Shown here in pieces: positions 37,724 through 45,265 of a stretch of 57,255 bases of DNA; position 1 is the stretch's first letter, and the number at the start of each line of letters is the position of its first letter. The translations under genes were made by a program, and so were the position numbers. Location: NCBI GenBank assembly GCA_029260165.1, contig JAJDDT010000051.1, positions 1-57,255 on the forward strand, in the 5' to 3' direction. This DNA comes from Phycisphaerae bacterium. GTDB taxonomy: Bacteria > Planctomycetota > Phycisphaerae > UBA1845. The notes under the pieces are model-generated. The model was not told where the DNA came from, searched no databases, and worked only from the letters and a program-made list of their open reading frames with translations.

Positions 37724-38077
37724 TTAGTTTGTATCACGGTAGAGATCGGTGACCATGTCGCGAGCCAGTTGCTCTTTTTCCTGCAACGACAAATCGACGT
37801 CATTCTTGACCCAATTTCTTGTAAACCCCTTTGTGTAACGACTGATCAGCTCCCAATACGAGTCCGGATCGACCTCCTTGAGTTTGATCAGTCGTGCGAC
37901 TCGACCAGAGGCTTCGATCATGAGTTTTTTCATCTCGGCATCCGTAATCCGTGAGAGCCCATCGTTCTTGAGCAGGCTTGACGAATTGCCCGCGTGAAGA
38001 TTCTCCAGATAGCTGTTTCGGAACGAATAGCAAGTAATAGCGTTGGCTTCTTCGCGAATCGTGAGTTTCTCCTGCAT
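37724..38077 (-). CDS. Small hypothetical protein
   Basis: A 117-residue soluble protein, helical and charged. I recall similar small proteins with an xxAITxxxFRNxxLExLHAG start (here ANAITCYSFRNSYLENLHAG) in planctomycete genomes, but no function. It is convergent with the coiled-coil gene with about 22 bases between stops. The 220 bases upstream contain no gene that I can see. Confidence 0.65.
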   Translation of the reverse strand: MQEKLTIREEANAITCYSFRNSYLENLHAGNSSSLLKNDGLSRITDAEMKKLMIEASGRVARLIKLKEVDPDSYWELISRYTKGFTRNWVKNDVDLSLQEKEQLARDMVTDLYRDTN

Positions 38078-38296
38078 GTAATTGGGCAGTGTGCCTCAGT
38101 TAAAAACGTTTCGTTCCTGCGACGTGATCGATTCAGCCGCTCCCTTAAATCTGGGGCACTCGTATTCGATGCGTGGACATCAAAACGCTCACCCGGAAAT
38201 CTGAGCCCTCCCACTTATGCATCGTGGCGTAAGAAGCCAAAACCAACGCCGACCCAAGGCAGCGTATTCAGAGGGGCCAGCCTCGCTCGTTGACCA

Positions 38297-38791
38297 TCAT
38301 TCCATGCGACGCATCGATGCCGTTACAGGGGACCAATCTCGCGACGGAATCGACTCGACGCGAACGGTTGCCGTGCGTGAACTTGTAAATGTCAGCGTTG
38401 CGATAGCCGTCACATTGTTTCCGGTGTCGCGGTAGGTGGTATCCAGCGAGACCACGGTACCGCAGTCACGTTCGGGGGAACCAAAGAATGAAAGGTCCGG
38501 CATAACGCGGGTTCCACACTCGACACGTGTACCACTCTCGTAGCAAACGTCGTCATCGCTTGTGAATCCGCGACGAGTCCCGACTGACACGCGGAAGTCC
38601 CCAATGAAAGGAAAAATGGACATTGATCCGTCTAAGTCGTGTCCGTCACGGTCCTGTCCTGTGAGCTCCCAACGCCCTTCGTAACGCTCCATCGAGCAAT
38701 CACCGACTACGACAACACCGCCACAGCCACCCGCAGATGCCAGTGCTGACGCGAGGACCAAAATCACTGTGACGATTTTTCGGTATTTCAC
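38297..38791 (-). CDS. Small lipoprotein-like secreted protein
   Basis: The GTG at 38791 has a perfect AAGGAGGT six bases upstream and overlaps the preceding stop (GTGA), so I prefer it to the longer frame. The 164-residue product starts MKYRKIVTVILVLASALASAGGCGG: a signal peptide with a cysteine that could be lipidated, although the AGGC box is not canonical. The mature part has four further Cys and beta-strand patterns (ATLTFTSSRTATVRVESIP). Fourth and last gene of a cassette of small exported proteins. Confidence 0.7.
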   Translation of the reverse strand: MKYRKIVTVILVLASALASAGGCGGVVVVGDCSMERYEGRWELTGQDRDGHDLDGSMSIFPFIGDFRVSVGTRRGFTSDDDVCYESGTRVECGTRVMPDLSFFGSPERDCGTVVSLDTTYRDTGNNVTAIATLTFTSSRTATVRVESIPSRDWSPVTASMRRME

Positions 38792-38976
38792 GGTAAGACC
38801 TCCTTGCGTTCGCTGATGCATACGGTGAGTGACTCATTGCAGAGCGTGATTCCTGCCTCTTCCCGAACGACGTCCTCAAGAATGAGGCTTTCGGGGCCCA
38901 AGCCGCACTGCGAAATTTGCGGAAAAATGGCCAAAACAATGAGATACTGCCAACTCAATAAGCGTCGAAACATCAT
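38788..38976 (-). CDS. Very small secreted protein
   Basis: Two adjacent ATGs (38976 and 38973) follow GGAG at four and seven bases; either gives a product of about 62 residues beginning MMFRRLLSWQYLIVLAIFPQ. A hydrophobic leader ends at ISQCGLG, a lipoprotein-like cysteine, and the mature part has two more Cys (TLCNESLTVCIS). The stop overlaps the next start. No family recognised. Confidence 0.6.
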   Translation of the reverse strand: MMFRRLLSWQYLIVLAIFPQISQCGLGPESLILEDVVREEAGITLCNESLTVCISERKEVLP

Positions 38977-38989
38977 TCGTCTCCTACAG

Positions 38990-39157
38990 TCACAGACAGT
39001 CCGCGTTTGATCCAAACCGAACACAGTCAACGATTTCGTCAAAGCACGAGCTTCGTGATCCGCAGATCAGTTCACGCACAACGAAATTGCATGCCCCAAA
39101 CGAAATGAGAACGCTTGTTACGAGCAAGTAGACGCCAGTTCTGAAGACATTCTTCAC
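38990..39157 (-). CDS. Very small lipoprotein-like protein
   Basis: A 55-residue frame from a GTG at 39157 with AAGGAG about nine bases upstream. The leader MKNVFRTGVYLLVTSVLISF ends at GAC, a lipobox-like cysteine at residue 23, and the short mature part has four Cys (at 32, 38, 45 and 54). It lies 19 bases after the stop of the PEGA-domain gene and about 13 bases before the start of the next small gene. The strong ribosome site and position support it in spite of its size. Confidence 0.6.
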   Translation of the reverse strand: MKNVFRTGVYLLVTSVLISFGACNFVVRELICGSRSSCFDEIVDCVRFGSNADCL

Positions 39158-39176
39158 CGATCCAGCTCCTTTCTGG

Positions 39177-39581
39177 TCAATCTTGCGAACCAGTCATCGA
39201 CGAGTTGGTCTTGTTTGGTGTCAGATTCGCAACGATGTGGTTGGGTTCGAGATCATGGATCGCACCGGTCGCAAGGTCGACGATCAGTCCGGGTATGCCG
39301 CCGAAAATAATGTTGCCCCAAATCCAGCCGTTTGCCTTCGTGGTAATGGCCCTCTCGAACGCCTCGTAGCCATCCATCTCAACGCGAACGGAGTGGCCCT
39401 TTCGGCGTTTTAGTTCCACCGACGTGGGGGTTCTTCCGTGCGTGCTGCCGTCGATGAAGACGTTGGCACCACTTGGTTGGCTGGTGATCGAAATGCTCTC
39501 CGTTGTGCCGCTCACAATCGTGGCACAACCCGCCAAGCTGAATGGAATTGCAATCGAGAAAAGAATACTGAAATGCTTCAT
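39177..39581 (-). CDS. PEGA-domain lipoprotein
   Basis: A 134-residue lipoprotein: signal peptide MKHFSILFSIAIPFSLAGC with the lipobox LAGC (Cys19). The mature part has the PEGA pattern ITSQPSGANVFIDG, then GRTPTSVEL and SVRVEMDGYEAF. A short hydrophobic Gly-rich stretch (WIWGNIIFGGIPGLIVDLAT) follows, as in many small PEGA lipoproteins. PEGA domains are surface beta-sandwiches, often with a scaffolding role. First gene of the four-gene cassette that runs to 38297. Confidence 0.82.
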   Translation of the reverse strand: MKHFSILFSIAIPFSLAGCATIVSGTTESISITSQPSGANVFIDGSTHGRTPTSVELKRRKGHSVRVEMDGYEAFERAITTKANGWIWGNIIFGGIPGLIVDLATGAIHDLEPNHIVANLTPNKTNSSMTGSQD

Positions 39582-40206
39582 GGCTCGCTCCTCAAGTCAG
39601 AGACCACGTTTGTCACATGCAACGCTGCACGTGGACGTTCGCAAATGAGGAGGAACTAATCTGGCGAAATCGAGAGGTGGACTGCCGGTTAGATAGGGTG
39701 GCCAGATGAGTCCCAGCGTAGCCACCCGGCAAGGTAAGCGTTCGCCAAGCATGCCCATCTGGCCACTGGCCATGGAACTGGGATACTTGACGTGTCTAGA
39801 AAAAGGGCGATACGACCTTTTCACCTTGCCGGGTGGACTTGCTCAATTGTCAAAGTCGAGGCTACCGATTCGTCGCGGAAAGGTCAAGCCGAAAGACACC
39901 GCAAGAAACGGCAGGTGCGAATAGCGTGCTAGGCTACGTTTGGGAATCGCTAGGAAACGTTGTGGTTGAATTGATCAGAAAATCGCCTGCACATCACGGC
40001 GTTCGAGCTTGACTTCATCGTTGAGAACTGCGACTAGACGGCCACCAACGTTCGCCACTCGGCAAATCGTCGTTCGGGGTGGCCGGGAAGTTCCCAGCGT
40101 GTCCTGCGGGATAGCCAAGCCTTCTCGGTCACCCGCTTTTCGCACCGTTCGTGGGGTCGATCACGGACCAATGGCCAGATTTGTCAGAATTGGCTCGTTT
40201 TTTGCC
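39582..40206. other. Non-coding region with nested inverted repeats
   Basis: No gene is evident in these 625 bases. Two perfect inverted repeats interleave: TGGCCAGATG (39699-39708) with CATCTGGCCA (39756-39765), and CCACCCGGCAAGGT (39722-39735) with ACCTTGCCGGGTGG (39823-39836). TGGCCAGAT occurs again near 40170. The region lies just beyond the 3' end of the integrase gene and could hold recombinase-arm, excision or origin sites. Confidence 0.5.
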
Positions 40207-41421
40207 TCATGAATTGAATTGCGTCCGCACATGATCAACAACGGCACGAAGCCGCTCGACACTGATTTCCTCAACGTACACCCCGCTCATTCCGGGAAGT
40301 GAATGACCCATGATTCGATGGATCGCATGTTGATCGCGGGATTCGTCTGCCCAAGTTCGGAAAGTGTGCCGCAGCGTATAAAAACCAAAACCCGGACGTT
40401 TCAGTCCGAGTGACTGGAGGAGACTGTCAAACCAAGGCCGGAGTCGGTCGGCGTACGAAACCTTCGTCGTGCCATCATCCATTACGTTAATTCGATTCCG
40501 AACAAGTGCCCTCCCCGTTTCGGTTAGGAACACCAATTGTCCCGCGTCCTCATCCACAGGTTTAGGGCGATCACCATGCAATATGCCCTCAAGAGCAGTC
40601 ATGGTCTCGGGCCACAGAGGTACGGTGCGACGTACAGCGGTTTTGGGTCGGTCAAAATCAATGACGGATGCTTGAAGATCGATCGCAACCTTGGGAAGCT
40701 GGGCACAGTCGGTATTTCCGAATCCTCCGTTGATCCCAAGCAAGATAGCCGCACGCAACATCGGGTTCGTTGCGTTATCGATCAACGCTTGCACCTCGGT
40801 GGATGAAAACAGTCGCTTTCCGTTTGCGATTTCATGGGCCTGTCTGCTCTTTCGCTTTTCAACTGCCGACGGCTTCCGCATCGCCTTACCCCACTTTGGC
40901 AATTTGTCCAGGTATCCGCCGTCAATGGCCCATGTAAACATTGCTGAAATGACTGCCAATGCTCTCGTCAAGGCATGAACGCCAAGTCCTCGCTCGCCGG
41001 TCAATCCACTGCGTACGAGTTTCGTTCGGTACCGCTGAAAATCCGTCATTGCGAGTCCATTAGCCATCCGCAATTTCCCAACAGTTTTCGCAAAGTGCAC
41101 GATGACCCGGCGACAGTCCTCAAACCACCGACCGCTGATCTGCCCGGACTGCACTCGCTCAAGCTGATAGGCGAGGAACTCATTGCCCAGTTTCTTGACC
41201 GTCAGTTCGGCCGGGGTTAGGTTACTTGCGTGGATTTCACGACCCGCATGGAGGTCGGCAGCAACAGCGAGATAGCGGTCGTGGGCGGCCTGCGGTTCAT
41301 TCCACACACCGAAGAAGTGAATCTTGCCTCGAATCTTCTTGCACCACTGGCCGTTGTTGTGGGGTGTGAGCGGAAACGTGGGAAACGGTTTGCTAGGCTT
41401 TGAAGGGCGTTTTGACGACAT
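40207..41421 (-). CDS. int: Tyrosine integrase of the island
   Basis: A complete 404-residue site-specific recombinase. An N-terminal DNA-binding segment (NGQWCKKIRGKIHFFGVWNE) and core-binding domain precede the catalytic domain. Visible active-site residues are Arg351 in YTLRHTFR, His373 in IMGH and the nucleophile Tyr382 in GVYVEE. The box I position, Arg in most recombinases, is replaced in GINGGFGNTDCAQL, and the box II His is Tyr; I recall this as usual in a planctomycete integrase clade. The gene begins about 130 bases from the intact tRNA-Met, the expected place for the island's integrase. Confidence 0.9.
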   Translation of the reverse strand: MSSKRPSKPSKPFPTFPLTPHNNGQWCKKIRGKIHFFGVWNEPQAAHDRYLAVAADLHAGREIHASNLTPAELTVKKLGNEFLAYQLERVQSGQISGRWFEDCRRVIVHFAKTVGKLRMANGLAMTDFQRYRTKLVRSGLTGERGLGVHALTRALAVISAMFTWAIDGGYLDKLPKWGKAMRKPSAVEKRKSRQAHEIANGKRLFSSTEVQALIDNATNPMLRAAILLGINGGFGNTDCAQLPKVAIDLQASVIDFDRPKTAVRRTVPLWPETMTALEGILHGDRPKPVDEDAGQLVFLTETGRALVRNRINVMDDGTTKVSYADRLRPWFDSLLQSLGLKRPGFGFYTLRHTFRTWADESRDQHAIHRIMGHSLPGMSGVYVEEISVERLRAVVDHVRTQFNS

Positions 41422-41550
41422 GGCGATTCCTCCGAATACTGGACTGGCACAAGGACACCAAGCTAGCTACCTCAAGCATCGGTTGTCGTCAAGGTTGTCG
41501 TCAAGAATCGTTCAGCGGACAGAAATGCCCGTAAGTTATTGAAAACAAAA

Positions 41551-41594
41551 GATTTGGCGGCGTAGCTCAGTTGGTTAGAGCGGCGGATTCATAA
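41551..41594 (+). repeat. attR-like repeat covering 5' half of tRNA-Met
   Basis: Forty-four bases identical to 25486-25529, ending in the anticodon loop. Here the sequence continues into the 3' half of an intact tRNA. This is the junction at the integrase-proximal end of the island. Confidence 0.88.
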
Positions 41595-41629
41595 ACCGCA
41601 GGTCACTGGTTCAAATCCAGTCGCCGCTA
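41556..41629 (+). tRNA. tRNA-Met(CAT)
   Basis: A 74-base cloverleaf: acceptor GGCGGCG/CGCCGCT, D arm GCTC-GAGC, anticodon loop TTCATAA (CAT) and T arm ACTGG/CCAGT. The acceptor's first pair is G-U and the anticodon stem (GCGGA/ACCGC) has an A-A opposition next to the loop, where Met tRNAs usually have A-U. CCA is not encoded. Because the initiator hallmark of three G-C pairs next to the loop is absent, this is an elongator-type Met tRNA; a CAT tRNA modified to read Ile AUA is the other option. Confidence 0.9.
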
Positions 41630-41788
41630 GTTGTAAGTGGCTGCAGTATCCGATCATTCCGATTCGGCTACCTGTGGTGCGGTGGATGCAGTTGTCGTCC
41701 TCGTGCTGCACCGCGGGTAGGAATCGGCGCGGACAACTCCGATCCATCGAGACGAGCTGGAGGGGTACGGTGTGTTGATCGTATCATC

Positions 41789-41862
41789 GGGCGGTTAGCT
41801 CAATTGGCCAGAGCACCTGCCTTACAAGCAGGGGGTTACAGGTTCGAGTCCTGTACTGCCCA
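41789..41862 (+). tRNA. tRNA-Val(TAC)
   Basis: A 74-base cloverleaf: acceptor GGGCGGT/ACTGCCC, D arm GCTC-GAGC, anticodon stem CCTGC/GCAGG with loop CTTACAA (TAC) and T loop TTCGAGT in an ACAGG/CCTGT stem. CCA is not encoded. It lies 159 bases after tRNA-Met and outside the island. Confidence 0.92.
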
Positions 41863-42603
41863 GTCGCAAAGACTGCATTTCTATCCCCCGGAATCGTCAT
41901 TGCTCGCAGCATTTGGGCACGGGCACACCTGCAATCCCCAGATGTCAGGCGACAATGACCTGTTCCCGTCGGCGGCGATTATTATTCCCCGAAAACCACG
42001 TTCTCCAGCCGTGTTGCGCCGGACGTCAACGCGACCGTCTGCACATTCGTTCCCGCCGAGAATGGCGAACCGTCATTTTGGACCGCGAGCACCGATACAT
42101 TGTCCGAGGCATTATTCCCGACGAACAACGCCAGTCGCAATGCCTGACCGCTAACATTTTCCGAACAAACAAACGGGAAGTGGTCCCGCGAATACGAAGA
42201 GACGATTCCAAAAAGGCGGTCTCCATCGTTTTTTCTCCTTCCCGCAGGTTCATAAATCGCGTCGATGGGTTCCTGGCCCAGTATACCAAAATTACCTCGT
42301 TGATTTCCGAATCAGCCGGAATATGCAAGGTTTTCAGCAATAATTCCACACTCAACGGACAGTTCCACGCGAGGTCTCTACAGGTAATTCCCACAAGAAT
42401 CACGCAACGATGACATCCCGGTGTCACCACAACTATTCACTCAAAATAATGGCCGATTGGTTCAGGAATCGCTCATCACTTTGGGATTTCGCCGTTGACA
42501 TAAGCGGACAAATGCAATACTTCTTTCCGGACGCAGGAGGATTGATCCAAATCGATTCCGTTTTCGGTTTGGTCGTTGGGTTTGGAAAAAGTGGAGGTGC
42601 AAC
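41863..42603. other. Long intergenic region after the tRNAs
   Basis: No supported gene in about 740 bases. A minus-strand frame ending near 42000 reads coherently for about 100 codons (ALRLALFVGNNASDNVSVLA, SGATRLENVVFGE) but has no start codon or ribosome site; it may be a relic. A TTGACA at 42495 with AATACT 15 bases later may be the promoter of the AT-hook gene, though the spacing is short. Confidence 0.4.
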
Positions 42604-43080
42604 ATGGCACGCAGAAAAACGAAAAAGGCAAAAGCGACAGGGAAGAGGCGTGGCAGGCCGCCCGGCTCGAAGAACAGCAGCGGGTCGGCGGGATTGCTGT
42701 CTGAGTTGGTGACCTACCGACGTCGGCTGGAAGACAAACATAATGCGCTTGGCGATGAAATCCGGGCCATTGCTGCCGCCATCAACGCGATGCAGTCGGT
42801 ACCTTTCGGCGCAGGGCGTATCATGATGAGTTCATCGAGTTCATCGGTTGGCGCACGTCGCGGACCGCGCCCACCTGGAACTTCGCTCAAGGATTTCATC
42901 GGTAAGGTTCTTGTCGGTGCTGGTGGTGCCATGAAAGCCAAGGACATCACCTCGGGCGTGATTTCCACCGGTTACAAGACCAGCAGTGCCAATCTCAGTG
43001 CTCAGGTGAGCACCGCGTTGGCTGACATGGTCAGAAACAAGCAGGTTCGCAAACTAGGCCGAGGTCTGTACGCAGGCTAA
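42604..43080 (+). CDS. AT-hook DNA-binding protein
   Basis: A 158-residue basic protein starting at an ATG with GGAGG six bases upstream. Residues 10-25 (KATGKRRGRPPGSKNS) contain an AT-hook core (RGRPPGSK). A helical middle (LVTYRRRLEDKHNALGDEIRA), a Ser-rich linker and a second hook-like stretch (RRGPRPPG) follow, and the C-terminal part (LKDFIGKVLVGAGGAMKAKD... KQVRKLGRGLYAG) looks like a winged-helix domain. Probably a small nucleoid or regulatory protein. A terminator-like hairpin follows the gene. Confidence 0.75.
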   Translation: MARRKTKKAKATGKRRGRPPGSKNSSGSAGLLSELVTYRRRLEDKHNALGDEIRAIAAAINAMQSVPFGAGRIMMSSSSSSVGARRGPRPPGTSLKDFIGKVLVGAGGAMKAKDITSGVISTGYKTSSANLSAQVSTALADMVRNKQVRKLGRGLYAG

Positions 43081-43121
43081 AGTCCTCAAAAACAGAGCCG
43101 AAGAATCTATAGTGGTCGATT

Positions 43122-43162
43122 CGCCCACACGTCGTTGCTACTTTACGACGTGCGGGCGTTTT
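43122..43162 (+). terminator. Rho-independent terminator-like hairpin
   Basis: CGCCCACACGTCG (43122-43134) pairs with CGACGTGCGGGCG (43146-43158) with one mismatch, an 11-base loop and TTTT directly after the stem. It lies about 40 bases past the AT-hook gene stop and insulates it from the zinc operon. Confidence 0.65.
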
Positions 43163-43247
43163 CTGTTGGGGGAAATGCCCCAATCTGACCGCCAATACCT
43201 CAATTCCCGCAACTCAAGTGTTACTCCGATTATTGACGACTTATCAC

Positions 43248-43286
43248 TTGACAAGGATGTAATACGTTGTAATACTCCCGGAATAC
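43248..43286 (+). promoter_or_regulatory. Zinc-operon promoter with triple operator-like repeat
   Basis: TTGACA (43248-43253) and AATACT (43271-43276) are 17 bases apart. GTAATAC at 43259-43265 and 43269-43275, and GGAATAC at 43280-43286, form three direct repeats spaced 10-11 bases, so they lie on one face of the helix and cover the spacer, the -10 box and the likely start point. Direct repeats of this length suit a ribbon-helix-helix repressor such as the one encoded 40 bases downstream. Confidence 0.6.
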
Positions 43287-43326
43287 GAGACTGGAGCAGC
43301 AAAACAGCAGAATCACGAATTCAACC

Positions 43327-43590
43327 ATGTCAAAGCCAAAACATGAGATCATCACGTTCAAAGCCGACGAAACGCTATTGGCTGAATTGAAGGGTATTCC
43401 CAACCGGTCGGAGTTCATTCGACAAGCTGTGCTGCTCGCGTTGAACAGTCTCTGTCCTCTTTGTCGCGGGACCGGCAGTCTCACCCCGGATCAGCAAAAC
43501 CACTGGAGGAAATTCGCAGCCAACCACTCCATCGCGGAATGCAACGACTGCCAGGAAGTCTACCTCGTCTGCGACGCCACCGAAAAATGA
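43327..43590 (+). CDS. Ribbon-helix-helix regulator with zinc-ribbon-like tail
   Basis: An 87-residue protein. Residues 7-40 (EIITFKADETLLAELKGIPN and RSEFIRQAVLLAL) form a CopG/Arc-type ribbon-helix-helix. The tail has Cys43/Cys46 (CPLCRGTG), His59, His67 and Cys72/Cys75 (CNDC), a plausible zinc site. As first gene of a zinc-transport operon it is probably a metal-sensing autoregulator taking the place of Zur. It overlaps znuA by four bases (ATGA). Confidence 0.82.
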   Translation: MSKPKHEIITFKADETLLAELKGIPNRSEFIRQAVLLALNSLCPLCRGTGSLTPDQQNHWRKFAANHSIAECNDCQEVYLVCDATEK

Positions 43591-44474
43591 ATACCCGCCG
43601 AACGACATATCGATGGCACACCGTCGGACTTATGGCGACGCTGATGACTTCATTCACGCAGTCAGCCCCAAAAGAGCACGCAACCCGTCCTGTGGATATC
43701 CAGGTCGTTGTGGCTATCCCACCACAGGCGTACATCGCTGATTGCCTCCTCGGTAAGCACGCATCCGTCACGATCCTCCTGCCGCCTGGACAATCGCCGG
43801 CCACCTTCGAGCCTGCCCCGAGCCAATTGGCTGCCCTTGCTTCCGCGGATGTTTACTTTTCCGCCTCCGTGCCTTTTGAAGAACGCTTTCTTCATCGCAT
43901 CGAACGACAATTCCCGAAACTCGCCGTCGTTCGTACCCATGCCGCCGCGCAGCATCACGACCATGGTGCACCGAACGACTGTCATGATCCGCACTATTGG
44001 CTCGACCCCCGACAGATGATGTCTCAGGCGAAAACGATCTCCCACAGTCTTGCATTGATTGCTGAGACGCGTTCGTCGGTCATCGAGCGAAACCTCTCCA
44101 CACTCACCGCGGCGCTCGAACGGCTGGACGAATCGATCGATAGCATTTTCGACGAACATCGCGAAAAAGCGTTCTACGTCTACCACCCCGCCTTTGGACA
44201 CCTTGCTGACAGATTCGACCTGACACAGATATCCGTCGAACACGATGGCAAGGAACCTGCCACGCGACGATTGGCGAAACTCATCGGCGACGCACGCCGC
44301 ACCAATGCCAGGACGATCATCGTTCAACCTCAATTCGCAAACCACGCAGCCAGGACGCTCGCCAGGGAGATTGGCGCGACCACCGTAGCGCTCGACCCAT
44401 TAGCGTACGACTACCCGAACAACATGATCCACATTGCAAACACCATTCGCGACGCCCTCGTCGAACGACCATGA
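43587..44474 (+). CDS. znuA: Zinc ABC transporter substrate-binding protein
   Basis: A 295-residue cluster A-I solute-binding protein with an N-terminal export signal (MNTRRTTYRWHTVGLMATLM). The ATG at 43587 overlaps the regulator stop; the longer frame from 43461 lies within that gene. The His-rich loop HAAAQHHDHGAPNDCHDPHYWLDP contains the second metal His (DPHYW) and a mobile metal-gathering stretch; later motifs are YVYHPAFGHLADRF and the terminal DPLAYDYPNNM. The first ligand His of ZnuA (PGxxPH) is replaced by Ala in PPGQSPATFEP, so metal binding may be altered, with the His-rich loop compensating. Periplasmic; delivers Zn2+ (or Mn2+) to ZnuBC. Confidence 0.88.
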   Translation: MNTRRTTYRWHTVGLMATLMTSFTQSAPKEHATRPVDIQVVVAIPPQAYIADCLLGKHASVTILLPPGQSPATFEPAPSQLAALASADVYFSASVPFEERFLHRIERQFPKLAVVRTHAAAQHHDHGAPNDCHDPHYWLDPRQMMSQAKTISHSLALIAETRSSVIERNLSTLTAALERLDESIDSIFDEHREKAFYVYHPAFGHLADRFDLTQISVEHDGKEPATRRLAKLIGDARRTNARTIIVQPQFANHAARTLAREIGATTVALDPLAYDYPNNMIHIANTIRDALVERP

Positions 44475-45265
44475 CAGACACCCACTCCGTCCCAAACATC
44501 GAATTGCGCGACGTTTCGTTCGCTTTCAGCGGTCCAAACGTTTTGGACGCGGTCGACCTGACCATAGGCCAACGCGATCTGGTCTGCATCATCGGGCCCA
44601 ACGGCGGTGGTAAGACCACACTGCTGCGTCTCATCCTGGGCTTGCTCATACCCAACACCGGCTCGATCAAGGTTCTCGGTTCGACACCCAAAAAGAGTCG
44701 CCACCGCATCGGGTACATGCCGCAACACACGCGACTGGACCCGCAATTTCCGGTTACCGTCCGCGACGTCGTTCTGATGGGCCGACTCGGACTCGCGCCG
44801 TCCGCCGGTCCGTTCCGCTCAATCGATCACGACGCCGCAGACGCCGCCCTCAAACGACTCGAACTGCTCGACCGCCGCGACGACTCCTTCGCCGCACTCT
44901 CAGGAGGCCAACGTCAACGCGTTCTTATCGCACGCGCGCTCGCCTGCGAACCGAAAATCCTGCTGCTCGACGAGCCGACCGCCAACCTCGACCTCCCCAT
45001 CCAACGCGATCTTTACGATCTTCTCCGCGAATTCGCCAGGGAATTCACCGTCGTCCTCGTCTCGCACGACGTTGGCTTCGTTTCAGATTTCGTCAGGAGC
45101 GTCGTTTGCGTTAATCGAACCGTTCGCGTCCACGAAACCAACCAACTGACCGGCGACGTCATGTCTGACGTCTACGGCAGGGACGTGCGTATGGTGCATC
45201 ACGATCACGATCATCACCACGACCAGGATCAGGGCCGAGACCAAATTGGGCACCGCCATGACTGA
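44471..45265 (+). CDS. znuC: Zinc ABC transporter ATP-binding protein
   Basis: A 264-residue ATPase with Walker A GPNGGGKTT, signature LSGGQRQRVLIARALA, Walker B ILLLDEPTANLD and the switch His in VVLVSHDVGF. Its start overlaps the znuA stop by four bases. The C-terminus is a histidine/aspartate-rich tail (VHHDHDHHHDQDQGRDQ and GHRHD) that could bind zinc and feed back on transport. It powers ZnuB in the cytoplasmic membrane. Confidence 0.93.
   Translation: MTDTHSVPNIELRDVSFAFSGPNVLDAVDLTIGQRDLVCIIGPNGGGKTTLLRLILGLLIPNTGSIKVLGSTPKKSRHRIGYMPQHTRLDPQFPVTVRDVVLMGRLGLAPSAGPFRSIDHDAADAALKRLELLDRRDDSFAALSGGQRQRVLIARALACEPKILLLDEPTANLDLPIQRDLYDLLREFAREFTVVLVSHDVGFVSDFVRSVVCVNRTVRVHETNQLTGDVMSDVYGRDVRMVHHDHDHHHDQDQGRDQIGHRHD

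Larger units (their letters stand above)
25486..41594. mobile_element. Integrative genomic island in tRNA-Met (about 16 kb)
   Basis: The two ends are a 44-base direct repeat derived from the 5' half of tRNA-Met. A complete tyrosine integrase gene lies 130 bases from the intact right-hand tRNA. Cargo includes a nuclease-like protein, SIR2 and truncated HerA, a DNA methyltransferase module, secreted proteins and small lipoprotein-like genes. Two further truncated integrases (26808 and 34110) and other fragments show that the island is a mosaic of several insertions. No conjugation, replication or phage structural genes are seen, so it is probably not self-transmissible. Crossover appears to lie in the anticodon loop, with the element supplying a new 5' half and promoter region for the tRNA. 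Confidence 0.82.

Noticed and set aside
42000-42320. A start-less minus-strand frame reading SGQALRLALFVGNNASDNVS
   Set aside because: It looks somewhat protein-like, but there is no start codon, ribosome site or known domain; a relic is possible, a gene is not supported.
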